NCBI GenBank assembly: GCA_030549335.1
Contig: CM060183.1
Span: 34,594,768 to 34,658,767 of the forward strand
DNA: 64,000 nt
Source of the DNA: Pontederia crassipes
Lineage: Eukaryota; Streptophyta; Magnoliopsida; Commelinales; Pontederiaceae
Reading direction: 5' to 3'
Below the pieces are notes generated by a model, which had not been told where the DNA came from, searched no databases, and worked only from the letters and a program-made list of their open reading frames with translations. Made by a program: the position numbers and the translations under genes. Shown piece by piece: positions 48,799 to 59,300 of the stretch; the first letter of the stretch is position 1; the number at the start of each line of letters is the position of its first letter.

Positions 48799-49772
48799 CA
48801 TTATTTTAAAAATCGGATCGGAGATCGGATCGGCGTGTCGACCGAGTCGAGGTTAGACCGGTTCAACCGGGAGTCAACTGGTTGAACCGGATTTTTATAT
48901 AATAATAATATTTATAATTATTTAAGACTAATTTAATACATAAATTAGTACAAAATTTATTAAACTAAGTAAATAATAGATTTCTTTTTATTATTATTAA
49001 TATAATAGTATAAATTTAATTTCAATATAAATTTATTTACTAATATATTATTACCAAAATTTATTCTCTTTTCATATATAACTCTCTTTTATTTTAGTAG
49101 TTTTTTTATTATTACTAATATAATAATCTAACTTCAATTTCAATCTAAATTTATTACTAATATATTATTACGGAATTTTATTTTCTTTCCACATATATCT
49201 CTTTTGATTTAATTTGATTATTATTTTGTTTCTATTTTGATTTATTTCCTATAGTCAAAGATTCAAGATCTTTCCTTTTATTTTCTTATTTTAAATTTTT
49301 TTTCCTTTTTATCTCTTTCACTTTCACGTTCAAATCTTTCCAATTTTATAAAATTATTTAAACATTCATTTCCCCTAATAAATACTTTCCATATTTTATT
49401 ATTCTCTTAATAATATATTTCAATTTTTATTCATTCTCTCCAACTACCATCTTTCCTTTTATTTTTTTTATTTTAAATACTTTCTTTTTTTTTCTCCCTC
49501 AATCTTCGTAACCTGCCAATTCCATCTAAAATAATTTGGTAATTTTAAACTTTAATATCCCCTAATAAATGATTTCCATATACATTTTTTGAAAAAAATA
49601 AAAAAAATGGGTTCAACCGGTAACACCGGTTCAACCCGATTTTTCCGGTTTTTTCCGAGCCAATCCGATTCTTTAACATTTCCGGTTTTATTATTGAACC
49701 GGCTCGCTTTTCTTACCGGTTCATGATCGGACCGATTGAACCGGCCGGTCCGAACCAGTTTTTAAAACATTA
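48799..49772. mobile_element. MITE rich in GGTTCAACCGG motifs, 8-bp TSD
   Basis: CTTTTAAC lies directly before (48791-48798) and after (49773-49780). Ends CATTATTTTAAAAATCGG and (reverse complement) TAATGTTTTAAAAACTGG are inverted with several mismatches. Subterminal DNA on both sides is packed with GGTTCAACCGG/CCGGTTGAACC variants; the middle is AT-rich and non-coding. An 8-bp duplication suggests hAT; a 9-bp one with a mismatch (Mutator) cannot be excluded. A related fragment is at about 50630-50800. Confidence 0.6.
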
Positions 49773-49780
49773 CTTTTAAC

Positions 49781-51687
49781 TCGTTTCACCGGATGTCCTC
49801 TTACCTATAATCAACGATTATCCGGTCACGAAGCTGACGTGACACCGACTCTCTCTTCTCCATGTTAACATACAGTGATGTGACAATATTTAAAAAAATT
49901 TAAAAAGAATTAAAAAAAACCACGTTAGCGGCAAGGGGGAGAAGGGCCTGCGCGTGACCCCGCCGGAGGGGGCCGACCCTGCGAGCGGAAAAACAAATAA
50001 CAGTTTTAGCACCTCATTTGGGTGGACGGTTAACCCACCATTTTATTTAGTTAATATGATGTTGTTTTTATAATGCAGAGTAAAGTTACTACTGAGACAC
50101 TTTAATTGTCCTCTCGTTTACCTAATATAATATAATTTTTTGTTTAAATTTATTTAAGTAATTTATTACATATATATATTTATATTTATATAGTTTACCA
50201 GTTTTTTTCTGTTGCAACTAGTTTACTATATATATTTAAGTAGTTTACTCATTTTCTATGCCTTCGAAGTCATCAACTTGACGTAGTGACAATATTGAAT
50301 ATTCTAACGTAAAACTTTTAATATAAAAAATATTAGTATTCCGCACGGAAGAACTTTATTAATTAGTACTTATCTTAATATATTTTAACTTGCTAATCAC
50401 ATTATTGTTTACGTCATTATGGATAAAGTGAAGAAGGCAATTTTGATATCTCCTTCCGCGAGGTGAAGAAGGCAACCCCGCTGGTTCCATTTTATTAATC
50501 ACATTATTGTTTACGTCATTATGGATAAAATTCCTTTAGCTAATCACATTATTGTTTACGTCATTATGGATAAAATTCCTTCCATTTTTTTAACTTCTTT
50601 CCATTTTAAATTGACTTTTTTTAAAAAAATTCTTGAACCGGTTCTTCGCTGGTTCGCCCGGTTCAACGGTTTTTCCGGTTCAATCGGATTTTAGCCAGTT
50701 CAATAACTAAAATGATTTTGATGTAGAAACGGACCGGACCAAGCACCAGTTCGTGGTTGAACCGATCAAACCGGCCGGTCCGATTTTAATAACATTGAAT
50801 ATGAAGTTAAATTACCTGAACCTACCACATTACCTTGTTTATTTTATTTTAATTTGCAGTTAATTTGGATTGCCTAATAATGAAGATTACCTATGAAGTG
50901 ACAACCCACATTGACTAGGAGGAGCGTGTCCATCCAGATTTTCACCCAAATGATAATCTCTTTTCATTCATGCTCTTTCCAATCTTAAACAAATAAAACA
51001 TAAAAATAATATACAAATTAATATAATAACAACAAATAATATTATTATCATCATAATTAATAATATTAATTTATTTAAAAATTATTTTATTATTTGTTAT
51101 TCACATGAACTGCATATTATTATTTTAAATATTATATACATTTCCATTATTTTTATTTAAAAAAGATATGAAATAATTATAATTATAATTATTTAATTTA
51201 TTAATTTTGTTTGAGTTTTTAGTTAGATTATATAATCTTTAACTTAATATTAGTGATAAAGGATATTTTAGTAAAAGTTGTATCGTGTCATTTAAATTGC
51301 TAGAAAAAATACTTGTATATAGTAAATAAGGTAATTCACATTGTTGATAATTTAATTGGTGATAATCTTTCTGTTGATAATACAGATTATTAGGTAATGT
51401 GAAAAGGTAATACAGTAAACGCCCCCTAAGTGTGTATGCTATAACCCAAAACAATCTATAATCCGGAACATCATATTATAACCCGGAACATCAATCTATA
51501 CAATAAACTTAGTTAATTTTCAAAGAAAAAATTAAACAAACTGTCTTTGTAATTATAAAATTAACCTTTTAATATCTTGGCGTATTTGAATTGAGATTCA
51601 TTAATGTCTTAGTTAAATATAAATTAGCTCCTATATTGGATTATGACGTGAAATCGAAAAGTTAAATTGCAGAATTTGATTACAATC
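49781..51687. other. intergenic DNA with short repeats, no gene seen
   Basis: Contains the GGTTCAACCGG-type fragment (50630-50800) and the short direct repeats listed below. From about 51540 the sequence is a third, diverged copy of text found at 17590-17740 and 21420-21570. Confidence 0.5.
50392..50574. repeat. three direct copies of a 34-36 bp repeat
   Basis: CTAATCACATTATTGTTTAC then GTCATTATGGATAAA occurs at 50392-50427, about 50496-50529 and 50539-50574; a fourth copy with its upstream context is at 13341-13375. Confidence 0.85.
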
Positions 51688-52635
51688 CGGCCCCCAACGG
51701 TCGAATCTTGCCGTTGGCGGTCGGATCCGGCCCCCAGTGACCGGATTCGGCCTCTGGAGGCCGGATCGGCCGCCTGGCGGTCGGCTCCGACCACCTGGAG
51801 GCCGGATCCGACTCCAGCCCAGTGGCCGGATCGGGCGCCTGGGATCCGGCCGGATCGGTCATCGGGCGTGCTAGATCTGGCCGCGGGTGACCGGATTCGG
51901 CCAGACCCTCTGGCCGCTGGCGTTGGCCGCCGGCCGATAATTTTTTATATTATAAAATTCTTTGCGACGGTTTTGATCGTCGAAAGTTTCGACGATTGTA
52001 ATCGTCGATATTTGCAGAGGTCGACGATAACAACAACAACAAAACCTTATCCCACTATGTGGGGTTGGCTACATGGTTCATATGACGTCATTCCGCATTC
52101 GTTGATCCATGTTCATGAGATTCGACAGGGTTTTACGCTGGCTGTCGGGGTCTAACACAACCCTCCTCCTTTATTCGAGTTTGGGACCGGTTATAAAATA
52201 TAGGTGGAGTTTTTGAATGTATCTTAAAATGAAAGAAAAAGCATCAGGTAATAAATCGGAAAAACCAGTTGATTAATGTGAAGCAAATAGGTACAGACCA
52301 TTGCTATGAGCAAACTCCCTCATAATAATAATGCATGATCCAGCACAAACCTTCTGTATACTTTAAAACAAACAAAACCGTTGAAAACTTCGGCAGTCAC
52401 GGCCGCCGAAGCTTCGACGGTTTCGTCGACCGTCACAAATATCGGCGGTCACGACCGTCGGAAATTCGTCAAAATTTTCGACGTTTCTTTCTCAACTGTC
52501 GAAAATTGATTTGCGACGATAATTTTTTGAACGTCATGATTCCGTTGAAAAAACCGTCGGAAACATCGTTTCGACGATTTTTGGGAAAATTACAGATGGT
52601 CGAAACCGTCTGCAATCCCCATATTTCTTGTAGTG
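51688..52635. mobile_element. second non-autonomous CACTA-type element
   Basis: Read on the minus strand from 52635 the terminus is CACTACAAGAAATATGGGGA. Subterminal CGACGGTT/AACCGTCG motifs fill 52376-52620 and 51962-52026, and the left part (51688-51935) is a GC-rich block of GGCCGGATC(T/C)GG-like units, the same architecture as 11380-12875. It interrupts a sequence whose two sides match 17590-17740 and 17870-18130, which fixes the insertion. No left CACTA terminus is visible, so the left end is probably truncated. Confidence 0.65.
52028..52190 (-). mobile_element. SINE fragment (Au-like 3' end)
   Basis: On the minus strand it ends in CCAACCCCACATAGTGGG, then ATAAGGTTTTGTTGTTGTTG, resembling the 3' region and TTG tail of plant Au SINEs. 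The 5' part with A/B boxes is not evident. It is nested in the CACTA-type element. Family assignment is from memory of the tail motif. Confidence 0.5.
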
Positions 52636-53029
52636 AAAATCATCGAATCTTATTACAATATAAAGAATTTTTTTATTGCCGTTCACCTCCGGAAAACTAA
52701 AGTTTATTAAGGCATTTTATTACTTGCCATGGTAGAATTAAACTAGTTAGAGTCATCACTGATTTTATTTTATTTTATGCGGCATTCACTTTTCATTTTG
52801 ATGCCATTTTCTCAAATATCAACTTAACATTATAGTAACATATACTTAGTCGAGATAAGCTATTAATTAAAAATAATATATTTTAATTAATATCACAAAA
52901 AAGTGTATATTACTATAGTTAATCATATATATATATATATATATGTAAGCTAATTTGTCTATTTGATCATTTATCTTTATTATAAATTTAATTTGTCAAT
53001 GAAATTATATTCTTAATGGGATAAATTAC
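52636..53029. repeat. third copy of the 17.9-18.1 kb sequence
   Basis: About 52690-52880 aligns with 17870-18130 and 21700-21950 ('gaattaaactagttagagtcatcac', 'tgatgccattttctcaaatatcaacttaa'), but diverged; not part of the recent tandem duplication. Confidence 0.65.
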
Positions 53030-53990
53030 ACGAATAGTGCCTTAATTTTGGGTGCGGTAATAACTCGGTCCTCCATTCAATTTGTAATTAGAATGTCATT
53101 AAACTTTAATTTTCTTGCACGCTTCGATCCACTCAAATAGTAAGTTTCCTTATTACCTCGCTTACATGGCCGCCACATCCACTTTTCTATTTCATCCACA
53201 TAATCTAAAAAGTAATATAAAATATATAATAAACTAATATTAAAAATAAAAAAATGGAGAGGTGCCACTCGCCGGCACCTATGAGCAACGAGCACGACTA
53301 GTGGGGGGCCATTGCCCCCTCCCTCTCTTTCTCGCGCTCCCCCCCCCCCCCCCCCCTTTTCTCTTTCACGTGCCGATGAGAGAGGAAAGGGTGGGGAGGC
53401 TCACGTACGACAAGGAAAAAACAGGGGCAGCGCTTCATGTGCGAGCTCGCAGAGGAGGGTGCCGGCCCCTCTCGCGTCTTCCTCGCGTGCAACAAGAAAG
53501 AAACAGTTGTGGAAGGACGTATTCGACCGCCCCCTTTCCTATCCAAAGGTTGACGGCCTTCGACCAAAAGCAGTCTGTTGGGCATACGCCACCATGGGCG
53601 AGGACGACGCCCCGATGGAGGAGATTAGGTTGAGAGCCTCCAAGAACTCCATCCGCCAGACGTCAGAAGGAGGCGAAGCAGAGTCCCTCTCATTGGGGCG
53701 GGCGACATCCCCCTTTCCTCTCGTGCGCTAGCAAGATCATGCGGGAGAGAGGGAGGCCCCCCTCTGGTCGTGCCTGGTCAACGTCGACAAGCATTGCCTC
53801 GCTATTTTTTTATTATTTTATTATATATTTATATTATTTTATTTTTTAATGATGTGGATGAAAGAGAAAAGTGCATGTGGTGGCCACATAAGCGACAAAA
53901 TCGATAAATCCACTTGGACCCATTTTTAGTCTAAGTGCTAAATAAAAGCGATGCCGTGACCTCAATAAATAAAAATTGACCCGATCAAAA
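53030..53990. mobile_element. foldback-like element with long inverted arms
   Basis: The left arm (about 53156-53234, 'ttacatggccgccacatccac', 'ttctatttcatccacat', AT-rich end) is repeated inverted at about 53808-53896, with weaker similarity further out to 53100 and 53970. The 570-bp centre is GC-rich with a poly-C run at 53341-53356 and long spurious frames. Outer limits and TSD are unclear. Mutator-like or foldback is plausible. Confidence 0.5.
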
Positions 53991-54095
53991 TATTGCCATA
54001 TCAGAAAAAATAATTATAAAGCAATGAAAACCCTATTTTAGTTGATAAATATTTTTTTTTCTATCACTGATTCATTGATCAGTATTTTCCTTATT

Positions 54096-54097
<2 letters not shown>

Positions 54098-54171
<74 letters not shown>
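54098..54171. repeat. (TAA)n microsatellite
   Basis: About 74 bp of uninterrupted TAA. Confidence 0.95.
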
Positions 54172-54180
54172 TGATTCAAA

Positions 54181-54594
54181 TAGGGTGAGCAAAATCGAAT
54201 TTCAAGATTTCACTAGATTTTTTTTTAACCAAGATTTGGATCTCGATCAGATCTAAAATCAACCGACCGAGACTTAAACACGGATGATACTTTTATCCCT
54301 ATTTAATTTATTTTATATATTAAAATAGTTTAACTAAATTATAAAAAATTAATTATAACTAAAATTCACTATTTTGTTATTTATTATCTTTAAAATTATT
54401 TTGGACATCTTATGTTTAAAATCATGTGTCAAAATCCGATTCGGATGTTACTTATGATTAAGACATATTTAATATATCGTAATGTATTTATATGTTATAA
54501 TGTTAAATAATCTGTTCGAGAATGAACTAGATTTGAACATTCGATCCTCATCCGAATCGAAAAATATAATTGTCCTGATTTGTGCTCGGCCCTA
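54181..54594. mobile_element. hAT-like MITE
   Basis: Ends TAGGGTGAGCAAAATC and (reverse complement) TAGGGCCGAGCACAAATC are inverted copies of the TAGGG-GAGCA type seen in hAT MITEs. Flanking octamers GATTCAAA and GATTTAAT match at six of eight positions, consistent with a decayed 8-bp duplication. Non-coding. Confidence 0.6.
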
Positions 54595-55332
54595 GATTTA
54601 ATATGTTTCTATGATATATTGTTGAAGAATTATTTGACATCTATCAAAGTTTAGTGTTACGTTTTATTAACTATATTTATGTTAAGTCTATTTTATTATC
54701 TGAAATAAACCTTTTAATAACTTACTGATCCAAAAAAAAACTTGAACTATGATAATTTTTATTTTCACAAATAGTTTTAGTGCAATTTTTATTTTTATTT
54801 TTTCAAAATTATCCTTGGGTCACATAATATACAAAATGAATTAAATTGGGACTAATTCTTGACTCGCTCTACTTAAGAACAGGTTCTTGCCATTGAGTTT
54901 GTCACGGCCTTCACTTTGGATCTCACATCAGCAATTATATTATTTGCATAATAATTCAATAATCAAAATATAATAAATACTCTAAAAAAAATTCGGCACG
55001 ACAAAGGTAACCCTAAAACAAAATATTAAACATTAAAAACAAGATGAGATGTAATCGAAAAAAAAAAAATAAAGATAAGATAATAATAGCGCAAAGAAAT
55101 TAAATTCCTTTATCAAGAATCCTTCGGTAAAAAGTTGCAATTAGTAAACGATAAATTATATATATGATATTAAACTAAAAAATATTAATAATTAATAATA
55201 CAAATACGTGCACCATCGACTCCGAGTGCAACACATAATGCACGACGACAAGCTCCATATACATCGCTCCAGATCGTCCTCCTCCCGCTGCATGCTCCTG
55301 CTCCTCCTCCTCCTGCTGCTGCTGCTGCAACC
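54595..55332. other. AT-rich intergenic DNA upstream of the RING gene
   Basis: No element or gene recognised. Pyrimidine-rich (CTCCTG)-like run at 55270-55330 directly before the RING ATG may be its 5' leader. Confidence 0.5.
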
Positions 55333-56053
55333 ATGTCGATGAAAGAGGAAATTGCGTCTTCGCCCATCGTCTCTCCCACGGCTCGGCTCGCTTTGGGGTT
55401 TTACGGCCGCTTCATCCCCACGCAGCCGCAGCAAGCGGACGACTTGCCCGCCGGAGACGTCGCCGTGCTGTTCGAACTCACCGTCTACACGCCTCGTTTC
55501 GATGATCCGTCGACGAGCGACCCGTTCGTCGGCCACCGGTACTCCACCATCGACTTCCCTTTATCCCTGCTGCCTGAGCTCCGCCAGCTGATCCGCGCAG
55601 CCATCTCGTGCTAGCACCAGTCGGTCATCGGCGGCGACGACCCTGAAGTCTTTGAGTTCTTGGCCGAGCACGTCACCTCCTTCCTTCTCAATGACCTTAT
55701 GGTCGGGAACCTCTCTTCACCTGGAAACGCCTGCGCTGTCCGTGCGTCCTTAATTTTTGGTGGAGGAGGCAGCAACGGACGGCGGTCCTCCTGAGGCCGC
55801 GGAAGCCGTGCCTGCGACGGCCGTAACCTATCGGAATAAGCAGGCGGAGAAGAGCGGTAGCGACGAAGACGAGGCGGCGGCGGTCACGGAGACGAGTTGT
55901 CCGATCTGCTTGGCAGATTTTGAAGATGGCGAAGAAGTGCAGGTGACGCCCTGCGGGCATCCTTTCCACGTTGGTTGCCTTGAGAGATGGCTGCAACTCA
56001 AGGCGGAGTGCCCTCTTTGCCGCTCCGGCGGCGTCGTTGCCACATGTATTTGA
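55333..56053 (+). pseudogene. RING-H2 E3 ubiquitin ligase gene with premature stop and frameshift
   Basis: Would encode an E3 that recruits an E2 through a RING-H2 domain. From ATG 55333 (MSMKEEIASSPIVSPTARLA) the frame is open for 93 codons to TAG at 55612, but coding-like sequence continues in the same frame (HQSVIGGDDPEVFEFLAEHV) to about 55740. The RING lies one frame over (55757-56053): CPIC at 55898, then C-G-H, H, C and CPLC, giving the eight ligands C3-H2-C3 with the usual Trp before the last pair (55898-56020), and the protein ends seven codons later at TGA/TAG around 56052. About 240 residues in the joined state, the size of short plant RING-H2 proteins. Either a young pseudogene, sequence errors, or an intron spanning the defects. 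No TM segment. The N-terminal region matches no domain I know. Confidence 0.7.
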
Positions 56054-58400
56054 TAGATCGTAGATGTTTTATATATAGGAAGCTATGTATGCACCATTGC
56101 ATGTATATATATGACTTTGATATGGTTAGCTTTCAATAAATAGCACAAATTTGAAATAGAAAAGTTTGATTCGTCGTAATTCCGCTGCGGGCTCCACAAG
56201 AAGAATTAAGGAAATTAATTAAAGTAAGTAAGAGGAAAGCAATCGAGTTGGTGTCTCAAACTCAAACACCAGTTGGAGACCTCCAGACGAGGTGTCAAAT
56301 TCAAAGTCAACTGGTTTTTGCCTTGATGCTGCAAAATAGAAAGAGGTGATATCGTTCTGCTTAGCAGTTAGTTTGGCTAAGTTTATAAGTCATTTACAAA
56401 TTAGTTTGATAATTTAAAAATTTATAAGGAGATAACAAATTTATTTATAAGTTAGAAAAAAATAAATAGCGGGAGTGATGCCAAAAAAATCAATTAGTTG
56501 TCTCATGACTAGTTCAACTAATTAATTGTTATCAATATAAATAATTTTATTCAAACTTATAACTACTTATTTTTTAAAATAAATTTTAATCAATAAAATA
56601 TATATCAGCACTTTAACTTTTCAGTTATTCTATATTAGTTAAACCAAATAGATCCGAGTCTTATGATATTTGGCTACACTCGATCATATATTTAAAACTG
56701 TTCGTGAGTGAGTTGAAATTTGAAAAACAGTTTTATTAGTTTTGGCTCCATCAAATTACGAATTAAGTCAAGTACTAAAATAAAAAAATTTATTAAAGTA
56801 TTTAGAGACATATTATATACATACTTGAAATTTATGTCTTCCTTATCGTATATACAAAAATTTCTCATTATCTTTTTCATTTGCAACTACCTCACAAGAT
56901 TTTTTTATTTAATAAATATTTGATTGATGACTTAATTTATTTATGTTACTTTATTATAACATTTAATTTGAATTATTTTATTTTAATTAATTATATTATA
57001 TATTATATTTTTATTAAATAAGATATTATATATTAATAATATTATAATAATTTCTTTTAACTTATTTTTATTTTTTATATTATCCGATCCGATCGATTCA
57101 ACCTAATTTGACGGCCAAATCGAGTTTTAATAACTTTGATTCTGTCTCGATGTTTTGAAATAAAAAAAGAAAGGTGATAAATCATATGTCTTGAAATCGC
57201 TAGGTATTGGTAATCATAAATTTAATTTCTAAAATCATTATTTTGTGAACATTTATCCATACTAGTTTAATTTGAATGAAGCATGTCTTCAACGCGTGAA
57301 CAGTAACCACCGAGGGAGTCTCAGAAATAAATTCGATAGAAAATTCTTGCACCCGTTTTGTATTGGATTAAGTATATAATTATCACTTTATTCTAGAATT
57401 TTTACTCTATCATTTTTTAAAATTGCTTTGTAAATTGTTCTTTGTTTTGGAAAAAGTTGGGTTGCATACTTCTAACTTTTCCGTAAGCAAAAATTTCACA
57501 TTTTTATGCATGTGGATCTTTCTTTTATTTTTTAATTATAGGCCAACTGTTTTTAACTGCCATAAATTTCACATTTTTATAGCCTTCTAATCTTGTTAAA
57601 ATAGAAACAATATTGGTCAATTCTTATAGTCCACTTAAAGTAATATATATATATATATATGGTTCAGTAAATACGGTCGAGTTACTCGACCAAAAAATTT
57701 TTTATTATTCTTTTTCTTACTTTTTTATTATTTAATATAAAAATATTATATAATATTTATTTTAAAAGCATAAAATAAAATATTCATCATTTAAACATTA
57801 TTTCACATTTAAAATATTATTTTAATTTTTTTATTTTTTTGACATAATATAAGCTGAAAACTAAAAAAATCGAATCTTCGAGTCGGGTCGGATCGACTCG
57901 GATCGAAAATTTTCGACCCGTACCTGACCCTCGAGTCGAATCTTGAGATTCGCGGATCGACCCGACCCGTTAAAAACACTTGTCCCCTAGTCATTAAAAT
58001 TTGATGTCACTATGTTTCGTATCTATTTTTTATCCTATCATGCTATCTAAAATTGTGTATAAATTCATGTTCACACATCTCAAACATAAGAGATGGCTTT
58101 GTGTACTTTTTTTTTAGATTCAAATTATTTTATTATTGTTCACTGTGGATTACTATCCATGCGAGATTCACTAAAAATTAATATGTGGTTCTTATCATAC
58201 CACAACCAAACGTTAAATAAATTCGATTGCTCCGAAATATTGAGATGTCAATGTAAAAACAAAATATCCGAAATTCGATACGCTCACTGCAAATATACAA
58301 ATCTAAAATATCTATACTTACCTTGATATATTTTTTATATTGAAAAATAAAGCTTAAAAAACAACATAGAAATTTATCTTATGCAAGTTAAGAATAATGT
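56054..58400. other. AT-rich intergenic DNA, no gene seen
   Basis: No coding feature. 56365-56655 has MITE-like character (TTTGGCTAA... / ...TTAAACCAAA) without a convincing TSD. 57870-57970 is a GGGTCGGATCGACTC-rich patch like the margins of other dispersed repeats. A (TA)n run is at 57641-57660. Confidence 0.5.
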
Positions 58401-58404
58401 GTCA

Positions 58405-58410
58405 TATAAA
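58405..58410 (+). promoter_or_regulatory. possible TATA box of LEA-2 gene
   Basis: TATAAA about 190 bp before the start codon; would put the W-box cluster in the 5' leader or proximal region. Confidence 0.35.
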
Positions 58411-58427
58411 TAAATAATAGAAAGGCT

Positions 58428-58470
58428 GGTCAAAGTCAAAGGTGTCAAAGTCAAAGGTGTCAAAGTCAGC
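58428..58470 (-). promoter_or_regulatory. cluster of W-box cores
   Basis: In 43 bp GTCAAAG recurs five times (minus strand CTTTGAC, containing the WRKY-binding core TTGAC), arranged as near-perfect repeats of 'gtcaaaggt'. Lies 126-168 bp before the LEA-2 start codon. WRKY control is inferred. Confidence 0.5.
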
Positions 58471-58595
58471 AAACAAACGTTAGAGCCCCTACACCCAAAA
58501 GAGCATTAACTCCATTCAACTGCATTCTTCCCAACTACTAATTCCCGGGCAAAAGAAACAAAACACAAGCAAGCTGCAAGTTCCCATCCCAAATC

Positions 58596-59300
58596 ATGGC
58601 GGAGAAGGAGCAGAAGAAGCCCTCCGCCGCCTCCACGTCCCCGTCGGTAGTACCCGTCGGCGCAGCCGACGTGGAGCCCGCCACCGGGCGCTGGCCCTCT
58701 GTCCAGTACCTGCGTAAGCGCCGCTGCGTCCTCTGGTGCTGCGGCTGCTGCAGCGGGGTCGTCGTCGTCCTCGGCGTCGTGGTCCTCGCCCTCTCCCTCA
58801 CTGTCTTCAAGGTCAAGGACCCGACCCTCACCATGAACGCCATCGCCCTGGGGGGCTTAAGCTTCGGTATCGACCCCGACGCCGCTACCCCGGTGTCCCT
58901 CAACGCCACGCTCACAGCCGACATCTCGATCGAGAACCCCAACATGGCGTCCTTCCGGTTCGACCGCAGCACGACGGACTTCTACTACGAGGGGCAGGAG
59001 GTCGGCGTCGTCTACGCGCCCGCCGGCAGCGTGTCGGCCCACGAGACGGCGCGGATGAAGGTGAGGGTCGACGTGCTGACGGATCGCGTGGCGACGCGGA
59101 TGAACCTGACGCGCGAGGTGCTGTCGTCGGCCGGCGCGGAGCTGTACCTGACGAGCTTCACGGACGTCTCCGGCAGGGTGAGCGTGCTGCGCGTCTACAA
59201 GCGCAACCTCGACCTCATGCTTAACTGTAGCATGACCCTGGACGTGTCCCTGTGGAGGCAGGAGCTCAAGAGAACGCAGTGCTTCGCCACCGTCAAGTAG
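58596..59300 (+). CDS. LEA-2 / NDR1-HIN1-like (NHL) membrane protein
   Basis: Intact, intronless, 234 residues, ATG in good context (ATCATGGCG). A Ser/Pro-rich cytosolic N-terminus (1-40) ends in basic LRKRR, followed by a Cys cluster (C44, C48, C49, C51, C52) and one membrane segment at about 53-72 (GVVVVLGVVVLALSLTVF). The rest is a LEA_2 (WHy-like) fibronectin-III-type fold, with ISIENPNMASFRFD at 110-123, YYEGQEVGVVYAPAG at 130-144 and a C-terminus ending KRTQCFATVK. Three N-glycosylation sites (N103, N170, N210) fit an extracytosolic domain. Plant NHL proteins of this layout sit in the plasma membrane and are linked to defence, senescence and abiotic stress; the upstream W-box cores agree with that. 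Very high GC, as in the glycosyltransferase. Substrate or partner unknown. Confidence 0.92.
   Translation: MAEKEQKKPSAASTSPSVVPVGAADVEPATGRWPSVQYLRKRRCVLWCCGCCSGVVVVLGVVVLALSLTVFKVKDPTLTMNAIALGGLSFGIDPDAATPVSLNATLTADISIENPNMASFRFDRSTTDFYYEGQEVGVVYAPAGSVSAHETARMKVRVDVLTDRVATRMNLTREVLSSAGAELYLTSFTDVSGRVSVLRVYKRNLDLMLNCSMTLDVSLWRQELKRTQCFATVK

Noticed and set aside
51667..52155. 162-codon frame over the second GC-rich core
   Set aside because: Crosses from the GC-rich unit block into the SINE fragment; composition-driven.
53262..53731. Frames of 95-139 codons in the foldback centre
   Set aside because: Overlapping on both strands, include a poly-C tract, no domain.
56365..56655. MITE-like stretch after the RING gene
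   Set aside because: Ends are only weakly inverted and no target duplication was found.
58736..59224. Alternate-frame 162-codon product over the LEA-2 gene
   Set aside because: Arg/Pro-rich shadow of the real frame at 58596-59300.
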